Positions 1-5,404 of a DNA stretch of 6,010 nt are shown here, one piece after another. The position numbers were made by a program, and so were the translations under genes. The stretch's first letter is position 1. Each line of letters begins with the position of its first letter. Where the stretch lies: the NCBI GenBank assembly GCA_016742125.1, contig JACVCM010000128.1, positions 1 to 6,010 on the forward strand, read 5' to 3'. Source of the stretch: Sphingomonadaceae bacterium. Its GTDB lineage: Bacteria; Pseudomonadota; Alphaproteobacteria; Sphingomonadales; Sphingomonadaceae. Below the pieces are notes generated by a model, which worked only from the letters and a program-made list of their open reading frames with translations, was not told the origin of the DNA and ran no database searches.

Positions 1-13
1 AAAAAGCCGGAAA

Positions 14-661
14 TTACAGGCAGCCTTTGTAAGGTTTCGCCGGCAATTTGCCCAGACGCGGTTCGGCGTCGACCGAACCCTGTTTCGTATTGACGTAGAA
101 AAAGGGGTGGAATGTGGCCCCGGCCCTTTCCCCCGCCCAATAGCAAACGGACTCCGCCGGGCCGATCAAGGACCGTCGACCGGTTGCGCGATAATCGACC
201 AACGCGGTTGCCGCACTGACCCGCCATAAGGAGCAGGTAGCGTGCATGCGCCCTCCAGATTCAGCAACAGCAGCATTGCAATTACCAATGGAAGCGCAGA
301 GCCGCGAACACAAATCTTCCGGCAGAAACGGCGTATCGCACGGCATGATCATCGCATATGAAGCGCCACAAACGGCGGCGTAGCGCAACGTGGAAGATAG
401 TCCGGACACGGGACCCTCATTTACGTTTTCGTCGAACAGCAGATGAAGGTCGCCAGGCAAATCTGGCGCGCTTTGGCGGTTGCACGAAATAGCAACCAGC
501 GACGAATAACCGCGGGCCTTCGTGAGAGATCGCGCAAGCAAATTCTCGCCTGCCAACATCCGCGCACCTTTATGACCGCCTATCCGAAGTCCAAGCCCGC
601 CGGTCAATATGACCACTGGAATTGAATTAGAAGCGGGCATTTTCACAGTCTGAGACCACAT
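14..661 (-). CDS. mobA: MobA-like molybdenum cofactor guanylyltransferase
   Basis: This 215-residue protein is read as a MobA-family nucleotidyltransferase, a cytoplasmic enzyme that joins GMP from GTP to Mo-molybdopterin to make the bis-MGD cofactor of DMSO-reductase-family enzymes. Seen in the sequence: an N-terminal nucleotide-binding signature LTGGLGLRIGGHK (residues 19-31), the EGPVSGL loop (82-88), and the metal-binding MPCDTPFLP segment with Asp109. Length is slightly above the usual 190-200. The C-terminal FFYVNT (family usually has an FFNxNTPxD-like run) and the N-terminal loop are divergent, so substrate preference (GTP, or CTP as in MocA) is not certain. Neither the ATG at 661 nor the in-frame ATG at 640 has a clear Shine-Dalgarno; the shorter form would start just before the first beta strand and is equally possible. 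It lies 208 bp downstream of mmsB in the same orientation and has no visible functional tie to it. The stop codon is at 14-16, so the gene is complete. Confidence 0.85.
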   Translation of the reverse strand: MWSQTVKMPASNSIPVVILTGGLGLRIGGHKGARMLAGENLLARSLTKARGYSSLVAISCNRQSAPDLPGDLHLLFDENVNEGPVSGLSSTLRYAAVCGASYAMIMPCDTPFLPEDLCSRLCASIGNCNAAVAESGGRMHATCSLWRVSAATALVDYRATGRRSLIGPAESVCYWAGERAGATFHPFFYVNTKQGSVDAEPRLGKLPAKPYKGCL

Positions 662-869
662 CCATCGTCAATTGGCATGTCACCGCGTTACCAAGGGCGT
701 ACCCGATAGCCATTAGCGAATTGTCGTAAAGACGGAAGTCGGATGGTCAATTCATCAGGATAATGCGGTATGCAACCGAGGCACGATTTCGTTACGACGG
801 TCGTCGACTTTCCGGACGTCGGGATCTGCTGACCGTTCAGATGGCAGTGCCCGGATGAAACGATCCATT
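662..869. other. Intergenic stretch between mmsB and mobA, no convincing gene
   Basis: This 208-bp segment between the mmsB stop and the mobA start holds no recognisable gene, RNA or repeat. No GC-rich hairpin followed by a T run is visible on the minus strand, so an intrinsic terminator for mmsAB was not found; read-through into mobA cannot be excluded. A 61-codon minus-strand frame (688-873) starts with an ATGA overlap on the mmsB stop, but its product resembles nothing I know. Confidence 0.5.
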
Positions 870-1742
870 TCATCGCAACGATTTGATGATGGCGGAAAAG
901 TCCGCTCCGCCCTGTCCATCCTTGTCGAAAGCTTCATATAATGCGGCGGCTTTTTGGCCCATGGGAACGTCTGCCCCGACCGATCGTGCAGCCTCCATCG
1001 CGAGCTTCAAATCCTTCAGCATCAACGCGGTAGCAAAACCGCCCTGATAGTCATTGTCAGCGGGGCTGTGCGGCCCGACACCAGGCACCGGGCAATAGCT
1101 TGTCATCGACCAGTTCTGCCCCGATGCCTTGGACGAGATGTCGTAAAAGGTTTGCAGGTCGAGGCCCAGCTTTTCAGCCATCGCAAATGTTTCGCAGGTC
1201 GCAATCATCGATGCGCCAAGCAGCATATTGTTGCAGATTTTCGCCGCCTGACCCGCGCCCGATGCGCCCGCGTGAATAACCGCTTTGCCCATTGCGGACA
1301 GGATCGGCTCTGCTCGCGCGAAAGCCGTGTCGGTGCCGCCCACCATGAAAGTGAGCGTACCGCCATTTGCCGCCGCAATGCCACCCGACACCGGCGCGTC
1401 GACCATCTCATAACCAGCACCCGCAGCATCGGCCGCAACCTTGCGGGCGGTGTCGACATCGATCGTCGAGCAATCCAGCAAAAGCGCATCAGGGGGGGCA
1501 TGACCGATGACGTCGGTCTCGAAGACGCTCTCTACTATCGTACCATTGGGAAGCATGGAGACGACGGCGTCGGCACCAGCAACCGCTTCACGGACGGACG
1601 AGAAGGTAGCGCAGCCCTTTTCCTCAGCCTTGGCCAATGCCTCTGCCGACAGATCGAATGCGTGCACATCATGCCCAGCCTGCACGAGATTTGCGGCCAT
1701 CCCGCCTCCCATATTGCCCAGACCGATAAAAGCGATCTTCAT
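870..1742 (-). CDS. mmsB: 3-hydroxyisobutyrate dehydrogenase
   Basis: This 290-residue cytoplasmic enzyme oxidises 3-hydroxyisobutyrate to methylmalonate semialdehyde with NAD+, a late step of valine breakdown. Visible hallmarks of the beta-hydroxyacid dehydrogenase family: an N-terminal Rossmann GLGNMGG motif (residues 7-13), the substrate-binding DAPVSGG segment (115-121), the GAGQAAKICNN motif carrying the catalytic lysine Lys168, and KDLKLA (243-248) in the helical C-terminal domain. Length matches the family. It starts only 5 bp after the mmsA stop, with a short G-rich stretch in place of a strong Shine-Dalgarno, so it is probably co-transcribed and translationally coupled with mmsA. Related enzymes (tartronate semialdehyde reductase, 6-phosphogluconate dehydrogenase-like proteins) share the fold, but pairing with mmsA makes the 3-hydroxyisobutyrate assignment strong. 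Confidence 0.95.
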   Translation of the reverse strand: MKIAFIGLGNMGGGMAANLVQAGHDVHAFDLSAEALAKAEEKGCATFSSVREAVAGADAVVSMLPNGTIVESVFETDVIGHAPPDALLLDCSTIDVDTARKVAADAAGAGYEMVDAPVSGGIAAANGGTLTFMVGGTDTAFARAEPILSAMGKAVIHAGASGAGQAAKICNNMLLGASMIATCETFAMAEKLGLDLQTFYDISSKASGQNWSMTSYCPVPGVGPHSPADNDYQGGFATALMLKDLKLAMEAARSVGADVPMGQKAAALYEAFDKDGQGGADFSAIIKSLR

Positions 1743-1747
1743 TTCGG

Positions 1748-3244
1748 TTACCCCATGGTCGGAATGACAAAGGCATTGCCGCCATCAGGCGAGCCATCTG
1801 GCCAGCGTTGGGTGATGGTCTTGACCTTGGTCCAGAACTTCACGCCCTCCATGCCATGCTGGTTGGTGTCGCCGAAGGCGGACCGCTTCCAGCCGCCGAA
1901 ACTGTGATAGGCGACGGGGACCGGGATCGGCACGTTGATGCCCACCATGCCAACATTAACACGGGCGGCGAACTCGCGGGCGGCATGGCCGTTGCGGGTA
2001 AAGATCGCAACGCCGTTGCCATATTGGTGCTGGCTGGGAAGGCTCAACGCTTGCTCGAAGTTCGCGGCACGGACCATTTGCAGGACGGGACCAAAAATCT
2101 CTTCCTTGTAGCTTTCCATGTCGGTGGTAACATGGTCGAACAAGGTCGGGCCGATGAAATAACCCTCCTCATGGCCTTGCAATTTAAAGCCGCGACCGTC
2201 GATTACCAGCTCAGCACCTTCATCGACGCAGGTCTGGATCCAGCCTTCGACCTTTGCCTTGTGCTGCGCCGTGACTACCGGTCCGTAATGCGCTTCAGCA
2301 TCGGTTGAAACGCCGACACGAAGGGCTTCGATGGCGGGGATAAGCTTCGCCTTGAGCTTCTCGGCGGTGTCGTTACCGACCGGCACCACCACGGGCAAGG
2401 CCATGCAACGCTCCCCCGCAGACCCGAATGCCGCGCCGGCGAGATCGTTCACGACCTGATCGAGATCGGCATCGGGCATGACTATGCCGTGGTTCTTGGC
2501 GCCGCCCATTGCCTGCACCCGCTTGCCGTTGGCGACGCCGCGATTGTAGACATAGTGCGCTATGTCCGACGAACCGACAAAGCTCACCGCGCCGATTGCC
2601 GGGTGATCCAGAATTGCATCGACCATTTCCTTGTCGCCATGCACGACCTGGCAGATACCTTCGGGCAAGCCCGCCTCGATAAACAACTCGGCCAACCGCA
2701 CCGGAACCGAGGGGTCGCGCTCGCTGGGTTTGATAATGAACGCATTGCCCGTCGCAATTGCCACGCCCGACATCCACAACGGTATCATTGCGGGAAAGTT
2801 GAAAGGCGTGATGCCAGCTCCGATGCCGATCGGCTGGCGCATCGAATAGACGTCGATGCCCGGTCCTGCCCCTTGGGTGTACTCACCCTTCAGGGCATGT
2901 GGGATGCCGCAGCAGAATTCTATAACTTCTAGCCCGCGCTGGATATCGCCCTTGCTGTCGGCAATGACCTTGCCATGCTCTGACGATAACAGATGTGCGA
3001 GATCGTCCATATTGGCCTCGACCAGCCGTTTGAATTCGAACATCACCCTCGCGCGACGCTGCGGGTTGGTCGCTGCCCAGGCGGGTTGCGCGGCAAGCGC
3101 AGCCTGTACCGCGCGCTCCAATACTGCCGCATCGCCCAGCGCAACGCGGGCCTGAACCCCGCCATTGTTCGGGTCCATCACTTCGCCAAAGCGAGACGCC
3201 GGCGCACCTGCTCCATCCGAAATGAAATGTTCAATCTGCCGCAT
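1748..3244 (-). CDS. mmsA: Methylmalonate-semialdehyde dehydrogenase, CoA-acylating
   Basis: This 498-residue aldehyde dehydrogenase converts methylmalonate semialdehyde plus CoA and NAD+ to propionyl-CoA and CO2, the step after MmsB in valine catabolism; the family also acts on malonate semialdehyde. Visible features: ITPFNFP (145-151), cofactor-site KPSE (172-175), catalytic Cys280 in the GERCMA context, and EEIFGP (381-386). At the position where most aldehyde dehydrogenases have the general-base Glu, it has Asn251 (MGGAKNH), a known mark of the CoA-dependent MMSDH subfamily, which separates it from ordinary NAD aldehyde dehydrogenases. The reading frame is open to 3307, but the ATG at 3244 is chosen because AAGGAG lies 8 nt upstream and the protein then begins MRQIEHFI, as family members do. 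First gene of the mmsA-mmsB operon; the intrinsic terminator behind ctrA separates it from upstream transcription, so it needs its own promoter in 3245-3403, which I could not identify firmly. Confidence 0.96.
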   Translation of the reverse strand: MRQIEHFISDGAGAPASRFGEVMDPNNGGVQARVALGDAAVLERAVQAALAAQPAWAATNPQRRARVMFEFKRLVEANMDDLAHLLSSEHGKVIADSKGDIQRGLEVIEFCCGIPHALKGEYTQGAGPGIDVYSMRQPIGIGAGITPFNFPAMIPLWMSGVAIATGNAFIIKPSERDPSVPVRLAELFIEAGLPEGICQVVHGDKEMVDAILDHPAIGAVSFVGSSDIAHYVYNRGVANGKRVQAMGGAKNHGIVMPDADLDQVVNDLAGAAFGSAGERCMALPVVVPVGNDTAEKLKAKLIPAIEALRVGVSTDAEAHYGPVVTAQHKAKVEGWIQTCVDEGAELVIDGRGFKLQGHEEGYFIGPTLFDHVTTDMESYKEEIFGPVLQMVRAANFEQALSLPSQHQYGNGVAIFTRNGHAAREFAARVNVGMVGINVPIPVPVAYHSFGGWKRSAFGDTNQHGMEGVKFWTKVKTITQRWPDGSPDGGNAFVIPTMG

Positions 3245-3252
3245 CGTCCGAA

Positions 3253-3258
3253 CTCCTT
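3253..3258 (-). promoter_or_regulatory. Ribosome binding site that fixes the mmsA start
   Basis: On the minus strand AAGGAG lies 8 nt before the ATG at 3244. The two upstream in-frame starts (3307 and 3280) lack such a site, so this decides the shorter 498-residue product. Confidence 0.85.
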
Positions 3259-3403
3259 TTGGGTTTCCCGAAAAGGCCATGGGAGATAGCAGGATATCAG
3301 GCAACATCTAAGTTGGCGACCTGACTCTTGTTACAGAAACAGGAAGATCGACGCAATTTTCAGTCGCCTTTGCAGCCATCAGACACGCATGATTATTGGT
3401 CTC

Positions 3404-3437
3404 AAGATAAAGGGCGCGGTCCTTTCGAACCGCGCCC
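3404..3437 (-). terminator. Intrinsic terminator after ctrA
   Basis: On the minus strand, 32 nt after the ctrA stop, GGGCGCGGTTC pairs with GGACCGCGCCC to form an 11-bp stem (one G-U pair) closed by a GAAA tetraloop of the GNRA class, followed by TTTATCTT. The stem is very GC-rich and the U-rich tail lies on the minus side only; the plus side continues CCCTACATT, so it should act in one direction. It insulates mmsA from ctrA transcription. Confidence 0.9.
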
Positions 3438-3469
3438 CCTACATTGCTCGGGTTTGATTCCGGCGTGGA

Positions 3470-4171
3470 TCAGGCAACCATCGGTTGTTCCATATCGTCG
3501 AGATCGCGTAGCACATAGCCGCGGCCCCAGACGGTTTCGATATAGTTCTCGCCGCCACAGGCCAGCGCGAGTTTCTTGCGCAGCTTGCAGATGAAAACGT
3601 CGATAATCTTGAGTTCCGGCTCATCCATGCCACCATAAAGATGGTTCAGGAACATTTCCTTTGTGAGCGTGGTGCCCTTGCGCAGCGAGAGCAGCTCGAG
3701 CATTGCATATTCCTTGCCGGTCAGATGGACGCGACTGCCGTCGACTTCGACGGTCTTGGCGTCGAGATTGACCGCCAGCTTGCCGGTGCGAATGACAGAC
3801 TGAGAATGCCCCTTCGAACGGCGCACCACCGCGTGGATGCGGGCGACAAGTTCTTCGCGATGAAAGGGCTTAGTGACATAATCGTCGGCTCCGAAGCCGA
3901 ACGAGCGAACCTTGCTGTCCATTTCCGAAATACCGGAGAGGATGAGTACCGGCGTCTGCACCTTGGCGACGCGCAACTTCTTGAGCACATCGTAGCCATG
4001 CATGTCGGGCAAATTCAGATCGAGCAATATGATGTCATAATCGTAGAGCTTACCCAGATCGAGGCCTTCTTCGCCCAGATCGGTGGTGTAGACATTGAAC
4101 CCTTCGGTCGCGAGCATCATCTCGATGGCCTTCGCGGTAGTAGGCTCGTCTTCAATCAAAAGCACACGCAT
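3470..4171 (-). CDS. ctrA: Cell-cycle response regulator CtrA
   Basis: This 233-residue OmpR/PhoB-type response regulator is CtrA, the alphaproteobacterial master regulator that, when phosphorylated through the CckA-ChpT relay, binds TTAA-type DNA sites controlling division, motility and DNA uptake genes; whether it is essential or controls origin firing differs among orders. The receiver domain (about 1-118) has acidic residues Glu7/Asp8, phospho-acceptor Asp51 in LLDLNLPDM, Ser79 and Lys101 in VTKPFH. The winged-helix domain (about 125-225) contains the highly conserved run from KGTTLTKEMFLNHLYGG to FICKLRKKL and ends with ETVWGRGYVLRD; I recall the Caulobacter protein being almost identical there. 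The ATG at 4171 is chosen over an open frame to 4210 because AGAGGGG lies 8 nt upstream and the product starts MRVLLIED exactly as CtrA does. The C-terminus is Met-Val-Ala, not the Ala-Ala that serves as the ClpXP signal in Caulobacter. Monocistronic by context, with its own terminator and a rich upstream regulatory region. Confidence 0.97.
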   Translation of the reverse strand: MRVLLIEDEPTTAKAIEMMLATEGFNVYTTDLGEEGLDLGKLYDYDIILLDLNLPDMHGYDVLKKLRVAKVQTPVLILSGISEMDSKVRSFGFGADDYVTKPFHREELVARIHAVVRRSKGHSQSVIRTGKLAVNLDAKTVEVDGSRVHLTGKEYAMLELLSLRKGTTLTKEMFLNHLYGGMDEPELKIIDVFICKLRKKLALACGGENYIETVWGRGYVLRDLDDMEQPMVA

Positions 4172-4179
4172 TGGGCAAA

Positions 4180-4198
4180 CCCCTCTTTGCAATTGCAA
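4180..4198 (-). promoter_or_regulatory. ctrA ribosome binding site next to a 12-bp perfect palindrome
   Basis: AGAGGGG at 4186-4180 sits 8 nt before the ctrA ATG and fixes the start. Directly abutting it is the perfect palindrome TTGCAATTGCAA (4187-4198). In RNA it could form a 4-bp hairpin with an AAUU loop beside the ribosome site; in DNA it could be a protein-binding site. Its function is unknown to me. Confidence 0.6.
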
Positions 4199-4239
4199 CC
4201 CCCGAAGCATCCGGCCCTGACCCGATGCGTCGAACTTTA

Positions 4240-4247
4240 TTAACCAT
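4240..4247 (+). promoter_or_regulatory. TTAACCAT CtrA-type short motif
   Basis: An exact TTAACCAT reads on the plus strand. This octamer is known as a short form of the CtrA recognition sequence, in addition to the gapped TTAA-N7-TTAA form. It overlaps the candidate -10 element of the ctrA promoter, a position suited to repression. Confidence 0.55.
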
Positions 4248-4272
4248 AGTGGAAATGAACTGAAAAGGTTAA
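4243..4272 (-). promoter_or_regulatory. Candidate CtrA-dependent ctrA promoter
   Basis: On the minus strand TTAACC (4272-4267) serves as -35 and TATGGT (4248-4243) as -10, with an 18-nt spacer. The -35 is the proximal half of the CtrA box, the usual geometry for promoters CtrA activates. It would place the transcript start near 4236 and leave a leader of about 65 nt. This is an inference from motif spacing; the -10 match is only moderate. Confidence 0.45.
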
Positions 4273-4283
4273 TTTCATCTTAA
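4269..4283 (-). promoter_or_regulatory. CtrA box, TTAA-N7-TTAA
   Basis: TTAAGATGAAATTAA on the minus strand is a perfect match to the CtrA consensus, two TTAA half-sites separated by exactly 7 nt. It lies about 98 nt upstream of the ctrA start codon, which points to direct autoregulation, as known for ctrA in Caulobacter. Confidence 0.85.
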
Positions 4284-4289
4284 CGCAGG

Positions 4290-4353
4290 GATTCCGGCGA
4301 GTCGCGGGGAGTCTGACGGGTAAAAAGTGACTCAATTCTGCGGGTTTGGAGTC
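4290..4353. promoter_or_regulatory. Array of five GANTC (CcrM) methylation sites
   Basis: GATTC at 4290, GAGTC at 4299, GAGTC at 4309, GACTC at 4329 and GAGTC at 4349 fit in 64 bp. GANTC is the target of the alphaproteobacterial cell-cycle methyltransferase CcrM, and the transcription factor GcrA reads its methylation. By eye I found only about four other GANTC sites in the whole window (near 150, 258, 3323 and 3456). The spacings of 9, 10, 20 and 20 bp place the sites on nearly the same face of the helix. The array starts 7 bp upstream of the CtrA box. Confidence 0.8.
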
Positions 4354-4360
4354 TGCCGGG
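4308..4360. repeat. 13-bp direct repeat, 40 bp apart, in the GANTC array
   Basis: GGAGTCTGACGGG (4308-4320) recurs as GGAGTCTGCCGGG (4348-4360), with one mismatch. Each copy has a GAGTC methylation site. The 40-bp period is close to four helical turns, so both copies face the same side. The shared flanking bases suggest something more than the methyltransferase recognises this element. Confidence 0.6.
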
Positions 4361-4467
4361 CGGGTCAAATTTTTTTCGCAGCGGTAGCGGATTTTGATCG
4401 ATATCGGAGTATTTTGCCCAGAAAACGCCAAGCTGGTGTTTACCAAGTAGAGAGAATTGGGGCTGTA

Positions 4468-5367
4468 TCAGACCGCGGATCCCAATCGCGCAACCAGATA
4501 GTCGATCAACGCCACGACCCGTGCAGGCCTGATCTTGCCCGGCGGTGTGACCAGATGCAGCGCCACCGGCTGGGGTTGCCAGTCTGCCAATATGGGCACC
4601 ACCGCGCCGCTCGCCAGGTCGGCATCTATGATGAAGTCAGGCACAACCGCAATGCCGTGACCAGACCGCAGGCTGTAGAGCATCACGTCGCTGTTGTTGG
4701 CACGCAGGCGACCATGCGGGCGGACGGCAGCTTCCTCGCCTTTGGAATTGGTCAAGCGCCAGAGTTCAGGTGTGGTGAGCAGCGAATAACGCAGGCATTC
4801 ATGCTCACCCAGTTCGGCAGGATGGCGCGGTGTTCCCATGCGGTCGAGATAAGAAGGCGCAGCGACGATATAGGTTTTGACATCGCGCAATTTTCGGGCT
4901 CTCAAACTACTGTCGGGTAGCGATGCGATCCTGAGGCCGATGTCGAAGCCTTCGCCGATCAGGTCGACCTTGGCATCGCTCAGATGCATATCGACGCTGA
5001 TTCCGCGATATGCGCACAGGAAATCGGCGACCACGGGACCGACATGTTTCAAACCGAAGCTCATCGGCGCGGCGAGGCGGACGAGGCCGACAGGTTCGGA
5101 AGCTTCGTCGCGTGCGGCTTCTTCGGCCGCCTGCCCCTCCGCCAATATCGCGCGGGCATGCTCGACCAGCTTCGCGCCGCTCTCTGTCAGCGACAGGCGT
5201 CGCGAGGTCCGGTGAAAGAGCGGGGCGCCGACCTGCGCCTCGAGCCGGGTGACCGCCTTCGATATCGTGGCCTTCGACAAACCAAGCGAACTGGCCGCGC
5301 CTGTGAAGCTCTTATGCTCTACAACACAGGCGAAAATGCTCCAGGCTTCGAAATCGGGAAGTCTCAT
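4468..5367 (-). CDS. LysR-family transcriptional regulator (CrgA/DmlR type)
   Basis: This 299-residue LysR regulator has an N-terminal winged helix-turn-helix (about residues 4-62, recognition region SFTGAASSLGLSKATISKAVTR type around 20-41, then the LFHRTSRRLSLTESG segment) and a periplasmic-binding-protein-like effector domain (about 90-292) with the RLAAPMSFG and FDIGLRIA segments typical of the CrgA/DmlR subgroup. Such regulators often lie divergently from the gene they control, and here a pirin gene starts 97 bp away on the other strand. The frame is open to a TTG at 5379, but the ATG at 5367 is preferred: the TTG falls inside the predicted -10 element. Neither start has a Shine-Dalgarno. 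The effector ligand cannot be told from sequence; quinones or electrophiles are a guess from relatives of this subgroup. Confidence 0.93.
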   Translation of the reverse strand: MRLPDFEAWSIFACVVEHKSFTGAASSLGLSKATISKAVTRLEAQVGAPLFHRTSRRLSLTESGAKLVEHARAILAEGQAAEEAARDEASEPVGLVRLAAPMSFGLKHVGPVVADFLCAYRGISVDMHLSDAKVDLIGEGFDIGLRIASLPDSSLRARKLRDVKTYIVAAPSYLDRMGTPRHPAELGEHECLRYSLLTTPELWRLTNSKGEEAAVRPHGRLRANNSDVMLYSLRSGHGIAVVPDFIIDADLASGAVVPILADWQPQPVALHLVTPPGKIRPARVVALIDYLVARLGSAV

Positions 5368-5382
5368 ATTTGGAAACAATAT
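5366..5382. promoter_or_regulatory. ATATT-N7-AATAT palindrome over the lysR start
   Basis: ATATT (5366-5370) and AATAT (5378-5382) form an inverted repeat with a 7-bp gap and contain a T-N11-A arrangement (5369 to 5381), the general LysR-box pattern. It covers the lysR start codon and the -10 element, so binding here should block lysR transcription. Confidence 0.4.
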
Positions 5383-5397
5383 GTTTCTGATGTTTCT
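5373..5397. repeat. GAAACA/TGTTTC repeat cluster, likely LysR operator
   Basis: GAAACAATATGTTTC (5373-5387) is an inverted repeat with 6-bp arms and a 3-bp centre. A direct repeat of ATGTTTCT follows (5381-5388 and 5390-5397, period 9). Three copies of the same TGTTTC hexamer, one inverted, thus sit in 25 bp, overlapping the lysR -10 and spacer and lying just upstream of the candidate pirin -35. This fits a site where LysR represses itself and acts on the pirin gene. Confidence 0.55.
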
Positions 5398-5404
5398 ATT
5401 TCAA
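5376..5404 (-). promoter_or_regulatory. Candidate lysR promoter, predicts leaderless mRNA
   Basis: On the minus strand TTGAAA (5404-5399) and TATTGT (5381-5376) are separated by exactly 17 nt, a good sigma-70 type match (five and four of six bases). Transcription would begin near 5369-5370, within 2-3 nt of the ATG at 5367. This agrees with the missing Shine-Dalgarno and argues for a leaderless or nearly leaderless transcript. Confidence 0.55.

Larger units (their letters stand above)
4172..4467 (-). promoter_or_regulatory. ctrA upstream regulatory region
   Basis: This 296-bp gap between the lysR stop and the ctrA start is the control region of ctrA. From the ctrA side outward it has the ribosome binding site and a palindrome (4180-4198), a TTAACCAT motif (4240-4247), a full CtrA box (4269-4283), a GANTC array (4290-4353) and a 13-bp direct repeat (4308-4360). 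In the distal part (4361-4467) I see only AT-rich patches and no intrinsic terminator for lysR. A 68-codon frame at 4240-4446 does not look like a gene. Confidence 0.8.

Noticed and set aside
954..1907. 317-codon plus-strand frame opposite mmsB and the end of mmsA
   Set aside because: It is antisense to two well-identified enzymes, and its His/Arg/Cys-rich product matches nothing; such long shadows are normal opposite GC-rich genes.
1808..2308. 166-codon plus-strand frame opposite mmsA
   Set aside because: Antisense to conserved aldehyde dehydrogenase coding sequence, with no recognisable domain.
2373..2777. 134-codon minus-strand frame within mmsA, other frame
   Set aside because: Arg/Gly-rich out-of-frame shadow of mmsA, whose own frame has the catalytic motifs.
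3245..3307. 21-residue N-terminal extension of MmsA
   Set aside because: The ATG at 3244 has AAGGAG at 8 nt spacing and gives the usual family N-terminus; the extension is most likely 5' leader.
3323..3355. TTGCGT-N17-TAACAA as an mmsA promoter (minus strand)
   Set aside because: Spacing is right, but the -10 matches only about half of the consensus; too weak to annotate as a feature.
3641..4243. 200-codon plus-strand frame opposite ctrA
   Set aside because: Antisense to strongly conserved CtrA codons; no own ribosome site or domain seen.
4329..4368. Minus-strand TTGACC (near 4368) and TTGAGT (near 4335) as -35 elements of a second ctrA promoter inside the GANTC array
   Set aside because: No acceptable -10 is found 16-18 nt downstream of either, so a methylation-dependent promoter here remains unproven.
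4240..4446. 68-codon minus-strand frame in the ctrA upstream region
   Set aside because: No ribosome site, no family likeness, and it overlaps the CtrA box and GANTC array, which explain this DNA better.
4327..4920. 197-codon plus-strand frame opposite the lysR 3' end
   Set aside because: Antisense shadow; composition is Arg/Gln/His-rich and family-less. It would also overlap the ctrA control region.
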